From JAEUIE01 sp046350055 (GTDB lineage Bacteria > Planctomycetota > Planctomycetia > Gemmatales > HRBIN36), in NCBI GenBank assembly GCA_046350055.1, contig JAXMBC010000001.1:2418001-2482000 (forward strand): a stretch of DNA of 64,000 nt, given 5' to 3'. Every line of letters begins with the position of its first letter. Positions within the stretch are counted from its first letter, which is position 1. Of this stretch, positions 45,363-53,758 are shown one piece after another. Made by a program: the position numbers and the translations under genes. The notes beneath the pieces are model-generated. The model searched no databases, was not told the origin of the DNA, and saw nothing but the letters and a program-made list of their open reading frames with translations.

Positions 45363-45599
45363 ATGAACGTCGTCAGCGAGATCTGGACCTGGACCGCGGG
45401 CGGTAGGCTCTATTCGCGCTTGACGACGAATGTCCCCGGTCGGCGATTGCTCGCCAAGCTATCCGCACTCGGTCTTCTGAATCGTGCTGAAACAATCCAT
45501 GCCTACTTTGACGATCGCGTTTACGGCGGCAACGGTTTCGAGATCCTATGGAAAGATTGCACTCAAATGACAGACCTGGAGAATCTGGCCCGCCTATGA
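45363..45599 (+). CDS. Small hypothetical protein upstream of the MT-A70 methyltransferase
   Basis: The 78-residue product (starting MNVVSEIWTWTAGGRLYSRL) has two tryptophans near the start, a helical core (GRRLLAKLSALGLLNRAETIHAYFDD), and ends in LENLARL. The stop codon overlaps the methyltransferase start (ATGA), so the two are translationally coupled. This hints at a shared job, for example a partner for the enzyme, but I recognise no family. Confidence 0.65.
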   Translation: MNVVSEIWTWTAGGRLYSRLTTNVPGRRLLAKLSALGLLNRAETIHAYFDDRVYGGNGFEILWKDCTQMTDLENLARL

Positions 45600-46327
45600 G
45601 TGCGCCACTTTTCAAGCTGCTCGCGGTCCAGCGTCTACTCGATGAGATGCGCGATTTGCTGGAGGGAGATTCGCTCAGCACGTACCTCCGCCTCAACGCG
45701 AATGATCGGATCGACCGACTTGGCGCCATGACAGAGCATGGGGATGGCAAGTTCGGCGCCGGCAACAGCCTTCAAGAAATGATTCGCGATAGCCGGAGAT
45801 TCGCGACCATCTACGCCGATCCACCGTGGCAATATGCGAATGCCGCAAGCCGCGGCGCCGCCGAAAACCATTACGAAACCATGACCATCGATGCCATTGC
45901 CGACTTGCCAATTGCCCAACTCGCCGCCGACGAGGCACGTTTGCATCTGTGGACGACCAATGCGTTCCTTTTCGAAGCGGAGCGCGTGATCAAGGCATGG
46001 GGCTTCGCATACAAGAGTTGTCTCGTCTGGATCAAACCGCAGATCGGCAACGGGAACTACTGGCGTGTCAGCCACGAGTTTCTGCTCTTGGGCGTTCGTG
46101 GCAACCTTACGTTTCCAGACCGGACCCAACAAAGTTGGCTTTTCGCCGATCGCGGCCGGCACAGCGCCAAGCCCAGCGTATTCCGAAAACTCATCGAGAA
46201 GGTCAGCCCAGGCCCGCGCCTTGAACTGTTTGCACGGTCCCAGGCCGAGGGATGGACGACCTGGGGCGACCAGATTCAACCAGACCTTTTTGACGATCTT
46301 CCCGACAAACCGAAGGAAGGATCTTGA
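45596..46327 (+). CDS. MT-A70-family adenine N6-methyltransferase
   Basis: With the coupled ATG at 45596 the product is 243 residues. The catalytic DPPW motif is intact within TIYADPPWQYANAASRGAAENHYETM. The MT-A70 core continues with LHLWTTNAFLFEAERVIKAWGFAYKSCLVWIKP, GNYWRVSHEFLLLGVRGNL, and the AdoMet-binding end KVSPGPRLELFARSQAEGWTTWGDQ. About 75 helical residues precede the core. Bacterial MT-A70 enzymes of this size are usually DNA N6-adenine methyltransferases of phages and mobile elements. No restriction endonuclease is adjacent, so it looks like an orphan enzyme that protects or regulates the element. Confidence 0.92.
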   Translation: MSAPLFKLLAVQRLLDEMRDLLEGDSLSTYLRLNANDRIDRLGAMTEHGDGKFGAGNSLQEMIRDSRRFATIYADPPWQYANAASRGAAENHYETMTIDAIADLPIAQLAADEARLHLWTTNAFLFEAERVIKAWGFAYKSCLVWIKPQIGNGNYWRVSHEFLLLGVRGNLTFPDRTQQSWLFADRGRHSAKPSVFRKLIEKVSPGPRLELFARSQAEGWTTWGDQIQPDLFDDLPDKPKEGS

Positions 46328-46340
46328 ATGCGAGAAAACC

Positions 46341-46640
46341 ATGACCACCGACCAGCTCAACGACCTGACGACACGGCTCGCCCGCATTGAACAGACGCTT
46401 GATCTGCTCGTTCAACAGCGAACGATCAAGGACTGGTATTCGACGGCAGAAGTCGCTCAGCTGCTCGGCAAGGCCGAGTTCACCGTGCGCGAATGGTGCC
46501 GCCTCGGTCGGGTACGGGCCGAAAAGAAGCAATGCGGCCGCGGGGTCGCCGGCGAGTGGGTCATGTCTCACGAGGAATTGACCCGCGTCCGCAACGAAGG
46601 TTTGCTCCCCGAACCGAATCCGTATCGCCACGTCAAGTAG
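46341..46640 (+). CDS. Helix-turn-helix (MerR/excisionase-like) DNA-binding protein
   Basis: I start at the ATG at 46341 (99 residues). A short coiled helix (LTTRLARIEQTLDLLVQQRT) is followed by a winged HTH of the excisionase/MerR type: DWYSTAEVAQLLGKAEFTVREWCRLGRVRAEKK, then GEWVMSHEELTRVRNEG. Small HTH_17-type proteins near a recombinase often serve as recombination directionality factors or regulators. It begins 13 bp after the methyltransferase stop and lies 400 bp upstream of the recombinase, which supports that idea, but this is inference. Confidence 0.8.
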   Translation: MTTDQLNDLTTRLARIEQTLDLLVQQRTIKDWYSTAEVAQLLGKAEFTVREWCRLGRVRAEKKQCGRGVAGEWVMSHEELTRVRNEGLLPEPNPYRHVK

Positions 46641-46822
46641 AGGCCTGCGAGCATCGAAGTGGTCAAACGTCACGTTCGGTCACGGGAATTACTGGCCTGC
46701 TACTGAACTGCATCGACAGGTTGCGGCCCGATGAGGACCGCGTTACGCCAGGGGCGAATGGGCCGCAGCGCATACTCGCTCCCCTCCACCGAATTGAACC
46801 GAAAAGCGGCTGGAAGTGGCTT

Positions 46823-47040
46823 ATGTCCCGAAGCAATCAATCCGACTGCCGAATGAAGGGGGATGCGGTTGCCGCCATCGTCCCCGCTGGGACACCGGCC
46901 TGGGTAACGGTTGAACTTATCGAACTCACGATCCGCGTCTGGCAACCCTTCTACAAAGCGCAGCTGACCCCCGACGAAGCCGTTACAATGATCCTTGGCG
47001 TGGGTCGTTTGTATGAGGTGCTTGGTCGGGAGCGTTCGCC

Positions 47041-47044
<4 letters not shown>
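46823..47044 (+). CDS. Small protein coupled to the serine recombinase
   Basis: The 73-residue product starts at the ATG at 46823 and ends in a 4-bp ATGA overlap with the recombinase start. It is a short helical protein: IVPAGTPAWVTVELIELTIRVWQPFYKAQLTPDEAVTMILGVGRLYEVL. I recognise no family by name. The coupling suggests a partner or controller of recombination. The frame is open upstream, but only the part from here looks protein-like. Confidence 0.65.
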
Positions 47045-48585
<1,541 letters not shown>

Positions 48586-48646
48586 TTGGTACACCAATCT
48601 TATTCGGGTATGGGACATTGTCAACATGGGGAAGGTTCAGGAGAAC

Positions 48647-49057
48647 ATGCGAAAGAAGATCATCGTAGGCGTCATAATCCTTGTGGTGTTGGTCGTGTTG
48701 CTTGCATGGTGGTGGAGAAGGCAACCGCTCCCGCTCTTGGGGAACGTGGCATCCATCAAATACCATACCTACACAACAGATGGCAAAGTCGATGTGGAGA
48801 TTCCAGAACACCTATGGCCAGAGCTATGGAAGTGTCTCTTGCCTGTCAGGCGTGATTACAGTCCATACAAGTGGGTCGTGCTTGGTGACCTGGAGATTGT
48901 CCTGAAGAACTCATCAAGCATTCGCGTGATGATTTACGTCGTGCCAGACTGTGGTGCATTTAGCATAGGCGGGCAGTACTACCTTGGAGGCAATTCCAGG
49001 TTGCTCCGAAAGCTGCTGGACAAGCTCGTGAGCGACAGCAACAATATTAAACCATGA
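48647..49057 (+). CDS. Hypothetical membrane-anchored protein
   Basis: The ATG at 48647, preceded by AGGAG, gives 136 residues; an ATG 21 bp earlier is the alternative. The N-terminus is a signal anchor (MRKKIIVGVIILVVLVVLLAWWWRRQ). The outside part is a beta-rich domain with SIKYHTYTTDGKVDVEIPEHLWPELWKCLLP, resembling a small lipid- or ligand-binding fold, but I recognise no family. The stop overlaps the start of the P-II-like gene by 4 bp, so the two are coupled. Confidence 0.7.
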   Translation: MRKKIIVGVIILVVLVVLLAWWWRRQPLPLLGNVASIKYHTYTTDGKVDVEIPEHLWPELWKCLLPVRRDYSPYKWVVLGDLEIVLKNSSSIRVMIYVVPDCGAFSIGGQYYLGGNSRLLRKLLDKLVSDSNNIKP

Positions 49058-49368
49058 AGCAACTCCTCATTATCATCAAGCCTTTTCAGGCAACCGCGGT
49101 GCTGGAGCTTGTGGCCCAGCACGAGGTGGAGGCCTGCTTTGTGGATGAAGTGAAAGGCTACGGCAGGCAGAAGAACAACCTCGAACAGTACCGGGGCAGC
49201 GAGTACAACCTGGCATTTTTGCCCAAGGTAGAGATCACTATCTGGGCCGAAGACGAAGTGGCGGAGAAACTGGCGAAAGAGATTGCCACCACCGCCCACA
49301 CCGGGTTGATGGGGGATGGCAAGATCTTCATGACCGACGCCGCGTGGGGCGAGGCGATTGCGTTTTGA
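49054..49368 (+). CDS. P-II family signalling protein
   Basis: The 104-residue product aligns along the whole P-II fold: MKQLLIIIKPFQATAVLELV, EVKGYGRQKNNLEQYRGSEY (the T-loop with the conserved tyrosine equivalent to Y51), LAFLPKVEITIWAEDE, and TGLMGDGKIFM (the C-loop signature). P-II proteins sense ATP/ADP and 2-oxoglutarate and control nitrogen metabolism enzymes and ammonium channels. No amtB or glnA lies beside it; it is coupled to a hypothetical membrane protein. It is shorter than GlnB by about eight C-terminal residues. Confidence 0.88.
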   Translation: MKQLLIIIKPFQATAVLELVAQHEVEACFVDEVKGYGRQKNNLEQYRGSEYNLAFLPKVEITIWAEDEVAEKLAKEIATTAHTGLMGDGKIFMTDAAWGEAIAF

Positions 49369-49400
49369 AATGCTGCTGATTGCTTGTGTGAGAATGGGGA

Positions 49401-49976
49401 ATGAACATGGTGCATCTTGTCAAATGCGATAACCCTATTTCACTCAGCAACTTGGCGGATCAGATTCGCAAGTCGTCGAACTTTCGTTTTAGCTGGCAGT
49501 TTTATCAATGCAGTGGCATCAACCCTCAATCGCCTGCAAGCATTCGACAGGCGCTAGAGGCAATTATTGCAAATCCGGAACTTCACTACTTCCTGCGACA
49601 ATCGTTCATTCCAATGTACACTGAAGCGTTTGAAATCGAGCCGCTTCACGAACACAGTCGTGTTGTCGCAACTGCCGGTGAGTTTGAGAACATACTGGCG
49701 CAAGCAGCCAGCGATCATTTGGGTGCATATTCGCAACGAATTTGTAATGCAACAGTAGTCGAAAAACAGGTGATTAAGGACTTGTTCGGGCGATTAGGTG
49801 ATTATCGCACATACGAATTACTGCCAGGCGGCGTCGCTGGCTGTCGCGAGTGCGGCAATCACAACAACCACTTATTCAGCAGTTGGTTCTTCGATGTAGC
49901 GTGGGACTGGTGTTTGTTCGCGTTTTGGCCACATTGCAATTTACTCTGGATTGGTTGCCTGACAGATACAGATTAG
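49401..49976 (+). CDS. Hypothetical protein
   Basis: The 191-residue product (start 49401, or the ATG at 49407) is rich in aromatic and polar residues, with FRFSWQFYQCSGINPQSPASIRQALEAIIANPELHYFLRQSF, then a helical segment. Its tail has cysteines (CRECGNHNNHLFSSWFFDVAWDWCLFAFWP) that could bind a metal ion. I recognise no family. It is a single gene between the P-II gene and a hairpin-rich gap. Confidence 0.55.
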   Translation: MNMVHLVKCDNPISLSNLADQIRKSSNFRFSWQFYQCSGINPQSPASIRQALEAIIANPELHYFLRQSFIPMYTEAFEIEPLHEHSRVVATAGEFENILAQAASDHLGAYSQRICNATVVEKQVIKDLFGRLGDYRTYELLPGGVAGCRECGNHNNHLFSSWFFDVAWDWCLFAFWPHCNLLWIGCLTDTD

Positions 49977-50499
49977 CAAGGTGGTCGAAGGATCAAGTAC
50001 ATGCTGTTGAGTGGCGCAGCAGACTAATCAAGCATTCCATGGAGCGGAAAACTCTCCTCAGCCCCTGCTAAGGTGCGACCAGGCAGTAGTTGGCAGCATG
50101 AGCTGCCAGGATCAGAGTCAGGATAGGACGAGCCCCGGATGGGGCGATTGAGATATGCGTCTTGCTCCCATCGCCCCCTTCGGGGGCTCTTCAGATGACA
50201 ACTATGGCAACTGGCAGCTTCGCAGCCAGCTACTGCCCGGTCGCCCTCTTCGAGGGCTGCAAGCTGTTGATGGAAGTTGGCTGACCAGGAACGGATCGCT
50301 ACGCAGATGCTGAGTATTGGTGGGATCACGAAATTTGTGAGTTGAATCAAGTAGCGCACGCGTTTGAGAAACTGTCTGGGGAGCGTGGCTGACCGAGAGT
50401 TGCACTTGGCCGGTTCGGCGTTACAATGTGACCTGGTATCAGGTTCATTGCTTCGTGACGGCAATTGAATGGTTTCGTTAGGCAGCAGGGGACTTCGTA
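49977..50499. other. 523-bp gap with four hairpins
   Basis: No convincing gene. Four compact palindromes lie within about 170 bp: TGGCAGC / GCTGCCA (50091–50108), GCCCC / GGGGC (50132–50145), GCCCCC / GGGGGC around TTC (50173–50187), and GCCCTC / GAGGGC around TTC (50243–50257). The last two share a similar context. They may be terminators, REP-like repeats or part of a structured RNA. Confidence 0.55.
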
Positions 50500-50829
50500 G
50501 TGCCGACTGTTGAGGATCTCTGGCAGAAGCATCGAACGGCTCCGTTTCCATCGGGCTGTCGCTGCAAGACGGTAGAAGGCATTGATCTGATTCATATTGA
50601 CGCAGACACTGCAGGATGCGTCAGTACTTTTCTCAGCCAGGGCAATCGACTCGACCCGTGGAGGCTAGCGATCCTTGGCTTGTGCTATCACGACCTACCA
50701 GTCGTGGTAGCAGGTTTGGATGGTGCAGCCCGCGAGTACTTTGCCCGGCTTGAAGAACTGGCGGGCCTCGTGTTGTACAGAATCCGGGACACGAGCAAGC
50801 AGAACAATGCAGCAAACGGCGGGGCATGA
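50500..50829 (+). CDS. Hypothetical protein
   Basis: The frame begins with GTG and codes for 109 residues. It reads as a mixed alpha/beta domain (RCKTVEGIDLIHIDADTAGCVSTFLSQGNRLDPWRLAILG, then LPVVVAGLDGAAREYFARLEELAG) with no signal peptide. I recognise no family. The next gene follows 57 bp later on the same strand, so they may be co-transcribed. Confidence 0.55.
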   Translation: MPTVEDLWQKHRTAPFPSGCRCKTVEGIDLIHIDADTAGCVSTFLSQGNRLDPWRLAILGLCYHDLPVVVAGLDGAAREYFARLEELAGLVLYRIRDTSKQNNAANGGA

Positions 50830-50886
50830 ATCGTTCTGGAACTTCAGGCATTGTTGAGCTATGCCGTTCGCTTCGGAGTTGCACTG

Positions 50887-51144
50887 ATGGTGACGGCACA
50901 GGGGATCTCACAGAAGTGGGTTAACCAACTACCGGCTGAGGTGTTTGCGTGCCTAGTGCCCGGCGAATTACGGATCATCCTGCACCCTGGTGCCGGAATG
51001 GCGAATGGCGGGGTGCCGCTCGACGTACCAATGGGACTGATTCCGCCGGAGTTGTGGGTACCGAACACGCTCCTCTGGGTCCAGCTGGATGACAGCTTCA
51101 AGCTGGTTCGTGTGTGGAAGCGAGAGGCATCGGAAGCGAGTTGA
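50887..51144 (+). CDS. Small hypothetical protein
   Basis: I choose the ATG at 50887 (85 residues); a TTG 36 bp earlier is possible. It contains VNQLPAEVFACLVPGELRIILHPG and IPPELWVPNTLLWVQLDDSFKLVRVWKRE, a compact beta-rich domain without signal peptide. No known family. It lies just after the 109-residue hypothetical. Confidence 0.5.
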   Translation: MVTAQGISQKWVNQLPAEVFACLVPGELRIILHPGAGMANGGVPLDVPMGLIPPELWVPNTLLWVQLDDSFKLVRVWKREASEAS

Positions 51145-51351
51145 GTTACTCGTATCAAAGATTACCGCCAACGTATCTATCCGGTGAATGGGCACGTTTA
51201 GCGTGAGTACACGCAAAACGTGGCATCCGACTCCACAGCTTCCTGACTGCAGTCACAGAACTATCTGCTTTCCGCTGGCAGCAGCCTCTTGCTCCTGATA
51301 CAACTTTCGCAACACCATCATTCAAGCCAATGCACCTGGAGGATACCTCTC

Positions 51352-52548
51352 ATGCCAACCAATGCCACGCTCAACCGCAAGCTTCGCATGGGTCTCGTCG
51401 GGGGTGGACAGGGGTCGTTTATAGGCCGGGTACATTCCATTGCAGCTCTTATGGATAACCGCTGCGAACTGGTGGCGGGGGCGCTTTCCTCGAACCCGGA
51501 GAAGTCGAAGGCCAGTGCGGCGGATTACGACATCAAGGCAGATCGTGCCTACGGTTCGTTCGATGAAATGATCACCAAGGAGAAGGCACTGCCTGCGGAG
51601 AAGCGGATCGATTTTGTCAGTATCACCACGCCCAACCACATGCACTTCCCGGTAGCCAAGGCGGCGCTGGAAGCAGGGTTTAACGTGGTGTGCGATAAGC
51701 CGATGACCTTCACGCTGAAGGAAGCAGAAGAACTGGTCGAAGTGGTGAAGAAGTCAGGCTGCGTGTTTGTGCTGACACACAACTACACAGGCCATCCACT
51801 GGTGCGCCAGGCACGCGAGATGATTGCAGCGGGTGAATTGGGCGAGATCAATGCGGTGCGGGCCTGCTACATCCAGGGCTGGCTGCGGACGCGGCTGGAA
51901 CTGAGCGATCAGAAACAGGCAGCCTGGCGGACCGATCCCAAGAAGTCGGGAGCGGCGGGCTGCTTCGGCGATATAGCCACCCATGCTTACAACCTGGGGC
52001 GGTACATCACCGGGCTGTTGCCTGACCAGGTGTCCTGCCGGCTGAAGACCTTTGAGAGTGGCAGGGTGCTGGACGATTATGGCACTGCAGTGATTACGTA
52101 TCAGAATGGCGGGCTGGGCACGGTAACAGCGTCGCAGATCACGCATGGCCGTGAGAACGATATCTGGATTGAAGTGGATGGCACCAAGGCCTCACTCGAA
52201 TGGCACCAGGAAGATCCGAACAAGCTGTTCGTCCGCCAGAACGGCCAGCCGCACAAGATCTACTATCGCGATCCCAATGCACCGTTTGCCACGGCGGGGC
52301 ATAAGGGTGCATGCCGGACGCCGAGCGGTCATCCGGAAGGGTATCTGGAGGCGTTCGCCAATATCTATAACGCAGCTTACGATGCGATCATCACCCGCAT
52401 TACGACGGGCAAGGTGGAACACGTCAACACGATCTTCCCCAATGTGCACGACGGCGTGGATGGCATGAACTTCATCGAACAGTGTGTTGCCAGCTCGAAG
52501 GCAGACGGTGCGTGGAAGTCGCTGAAGCATGCGGCTTGCAGGAAGTAA
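51352..52548 (+). CDS. Gfo/Idh/MocA-family NAD(P)-dependent oxidoreductase
   Basis: I start at the ATG at 51352 (after GGAGG), giving 398 residues. The N-terminal Rossmann domain has GLVGGGQGSFIGRVH, and SITTPNHMHFPVAKAALEAGFNVVCDKPMT contains the family lysine after the C-D-K-P variant of E-K-P. The C-terminal domain starts near 135 with LTHNYTGHPLVRQAREMI, and a catalytic His lies in the CFGDIATHAYNL stretch. These enzymes oxidise or isomerise sugars and cyclitols. No sugar-specific neighbours are visible, so the substrate is open. A bidirectional terminator follows. Confidence 0.9.
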   Translation: MPTNATLNRKLRMGLVGGGQGSFIGRVHSIAALMDNRCELVAGALSSNPEKSKASAADYDIKADRAYGSFDEMITKEKALPAEKRIDFVSITTPNHMHFPVAKAALEAGFNVVCDKPMTFTLKEAEELVEVVKKSGCVFVLTHNYTGHPLVRQAREMIAAGELGEINAVRACYIQGWLRTRLELSDQKQAAWRTDPKKSGAAGCFGDIATHAYNLGRYITGLLPDQVSCRLKTFESGRVLDDYGTAVITYQNGGLGTVTASQITHGRENDIWIEVDGTKASLEWHQEDPNKLFVRQNGQPHKIYYRDPNAPFATAGHKGACRTPSGHPEGYLEAFANIYNAAYDAIITRITTGKVEHVNTIFPNVHDGVDGMNFIEQCVASSKADGAWKSLKHAACRK

Positions 52549-52559
52549 TGATAACGCAC

Positions 52560-52592
52560 GAGGCGGTGGGGCATTTCCTGCCCCACCGCCTC
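52560..52592. terminator. Bidirectional terminator between converging genes
   Basis: Perfect 14-bp stem GAGGCGGTGGGGCA / TGCCCCACCGCCTC with a 5-base loop, between the oxidoreductase and the leftward secreted-protein gene. Confidence 0.9.
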
Positions 52593-52617
52593 AACTTATA
52601 GTTCAAGAAGCTTGGAA

Positions 52618-52986
52618 CTATTTGTTCTTCTTGGCAGCGTGGAACTCGACCTTTTCGATCTTGTCACCATTGACGGTGAGAGTGACCATCTGACCTTCCT
52701 TCAGTTCATCGAGCTTGGCATCACTGCGGGTGATGCTGTCCTTCTTGCCAACGAGTTTTTCGACCTTGGTGCTGGCGGGCAGGGTGTACTTCTTCTCGGT
52801 CTTGGTTTCGGTAGCAGCAGCGTCCTTCTTCTTTTTCTTTTCGGTGACGCTGACGGTGATCATCACCTGGTCGTTGTTCTTTTCGACTTTGACGATGTTG
52901 CCTTTGACGGGCTTGTCGGCAGCTGCGGCGGAGGTGCCGAGAAGTAGTGTGACTGCAAGGGCGAGACTGGTGAACAGGCGAAACAT
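52618..52986 (-). CDS. Small secreted lysine-rich protein
   Basis: From the ATG at 52986 (after AGGAGTCTCCC) the product has 122 residues. A Sec signal peptide (MFRLFTSLALAVTLLLGTSAAAA) precedes a beta-rich domain (VKGNIVKVEKNNDQVMITVSV, EGQMVTLTVNGDKIEKVEF) interrupted by a charged Lys/Glu stretch. The domain resembles the small OB/DUF5666-like folds of secreted planctomycete proteins, but I cannot name it with confidence. It is a single gene. Confidence 0.75.
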   Translation of the reverse strand: MFRLFTSLALAVTLLLGTSAAAADKPVKGNIVKVEKNNDQVMITVSVTEKKKKKDAAATETKTEKKYTLPASTKVEKLVGKKDSITRSDAKLDELKEGQMVTLTVNGDKIEKVEFHAAKKNK

Positions 52987-53061
52987 GGGAGACTCCTGGG
53001 AAGTGTTGTGATAGTGATGTAACACCGTATTCTCGTTCGGGTTTCGTCAGTCTGCCTGGCT

Positions 53062-53203
53062 CCTCCCCTTTCCAAGGGGAGGTTGGGTGGGGTAGCACAC
53101 TGCAATGACTCGTGTTCTTGCGAAGTCGCTTCAGCGAGCCACATCGAGATGCTATCCCGCCGCTCGATGAAACCCCCTCTAGCTCCCCCATGGTAAGGGG
53201 GAG
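53062..53203 (-). repeat. MITE-like element, copy 2 (opposite orientation to copy 1)
   Basis: The left arm has the hairpin CCTCCCCTT / AAGGGGAGG (53062–53082) followed by TTGGGTGGGGT. The right arm has AACCCCCTCTAG and the hairpin CTCCCCC / GGGGGAG (53183–53203). This is the mirror order of the element at 22170, with a different, longer centre. The right end lies 8 bp before the ruvX stop codon. Confidence 0.7.
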
Positions 53204-53211
53204 AACCTGCA

Positions 53212-53718
53212 TCAATCATGCTGTTCTCGCATGACCTCCCCCTCTCCCTCAGCACCTCTGGGCAGTTCGTAGTGGGGAGATTTCTGCTCATCTAAATAGT
53301 GCTGCAGGATCATCTGTGCGGCGACCTTATCCAACTGCTTGCGGCGCTGGGAGGCTTTCAAGCCGTCGGCTTTCAGTTGATCCCAGGCGAAGACACTGGT
53401 GAAGCGTTCATCGCAAAAGGCGATGGGCACGCTTAAGTGCTTGCGGAGCCAGTTGGCAAACTCTTTTACCTGCTTCGATTTCTTGCTCTCATCCCCGGAG
53501 AGATGGACGGGCAGGCCAAGGACAATGCCGACGACCTTTTCCTGTTGCACCAGTTTCTGGAAGTAAGCAGCATCTTCAGCCACGGTCTTGCGTTCATAAA
53601 GCTGAAATGGGGCAGCGATAGTCTGGTTCCGGTCACTGAGTGCCAGGCCGATACGGACGGTGCCGAAGTCGATGCCGAGGAGGGGGCCGGGTGGCAGAGG
53701 TAAAGAATCTTCCAGCAT
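53212..53718 (-). CDS. ruvX: Holliday-junction resolvase-like RuvX (YqgF)
   Basis: The 168-residue product has the RNase H-like fold of YqgF/RuvX: LLGIDFGTVRIGLALSD (catalytic Asp), VGIVLGLPVHLSGDESKKSKQVKEFANWL, and IAFCDERFTSVFAWDQL, with a further acidic residue in KLDKVAAQMILQHYLDEQ. It takes part in rRNA processing and possibly junction resolution. The last 15 residues (RGAEGEGEVMREQHD) are not conserved in the family and lie next to the MITE-like element. It is divergent, 40 bp from the YdiJ-like gene. Confidence 0.9.
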   Translation of the reverse strand: MLEDSLPLPPGPLLGIDFGTVRIGLALSDRNQTIAAPFQLYERKTVAEDAAYFQKLVQQEKVVGIVLGLPVHLSGDESKKSKQVKEFANWLRKHLSVPIAFCDERFTSVFAWDQLKADGLKASQRRKQLDKVAAQMILQHYLDEQKSPHYELPRGAEGEGEVMREQHD

Positions 53719-53758
53719 GGTATTAGTCTATAGCCGTTCGGCTTGGTAACATCGTGCC

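Noticed and set aside
49977..50499. CRISPR-like repeats
   Set aside because: The palindromes differ from each other in sequence and spacing and have no regular spacer units.
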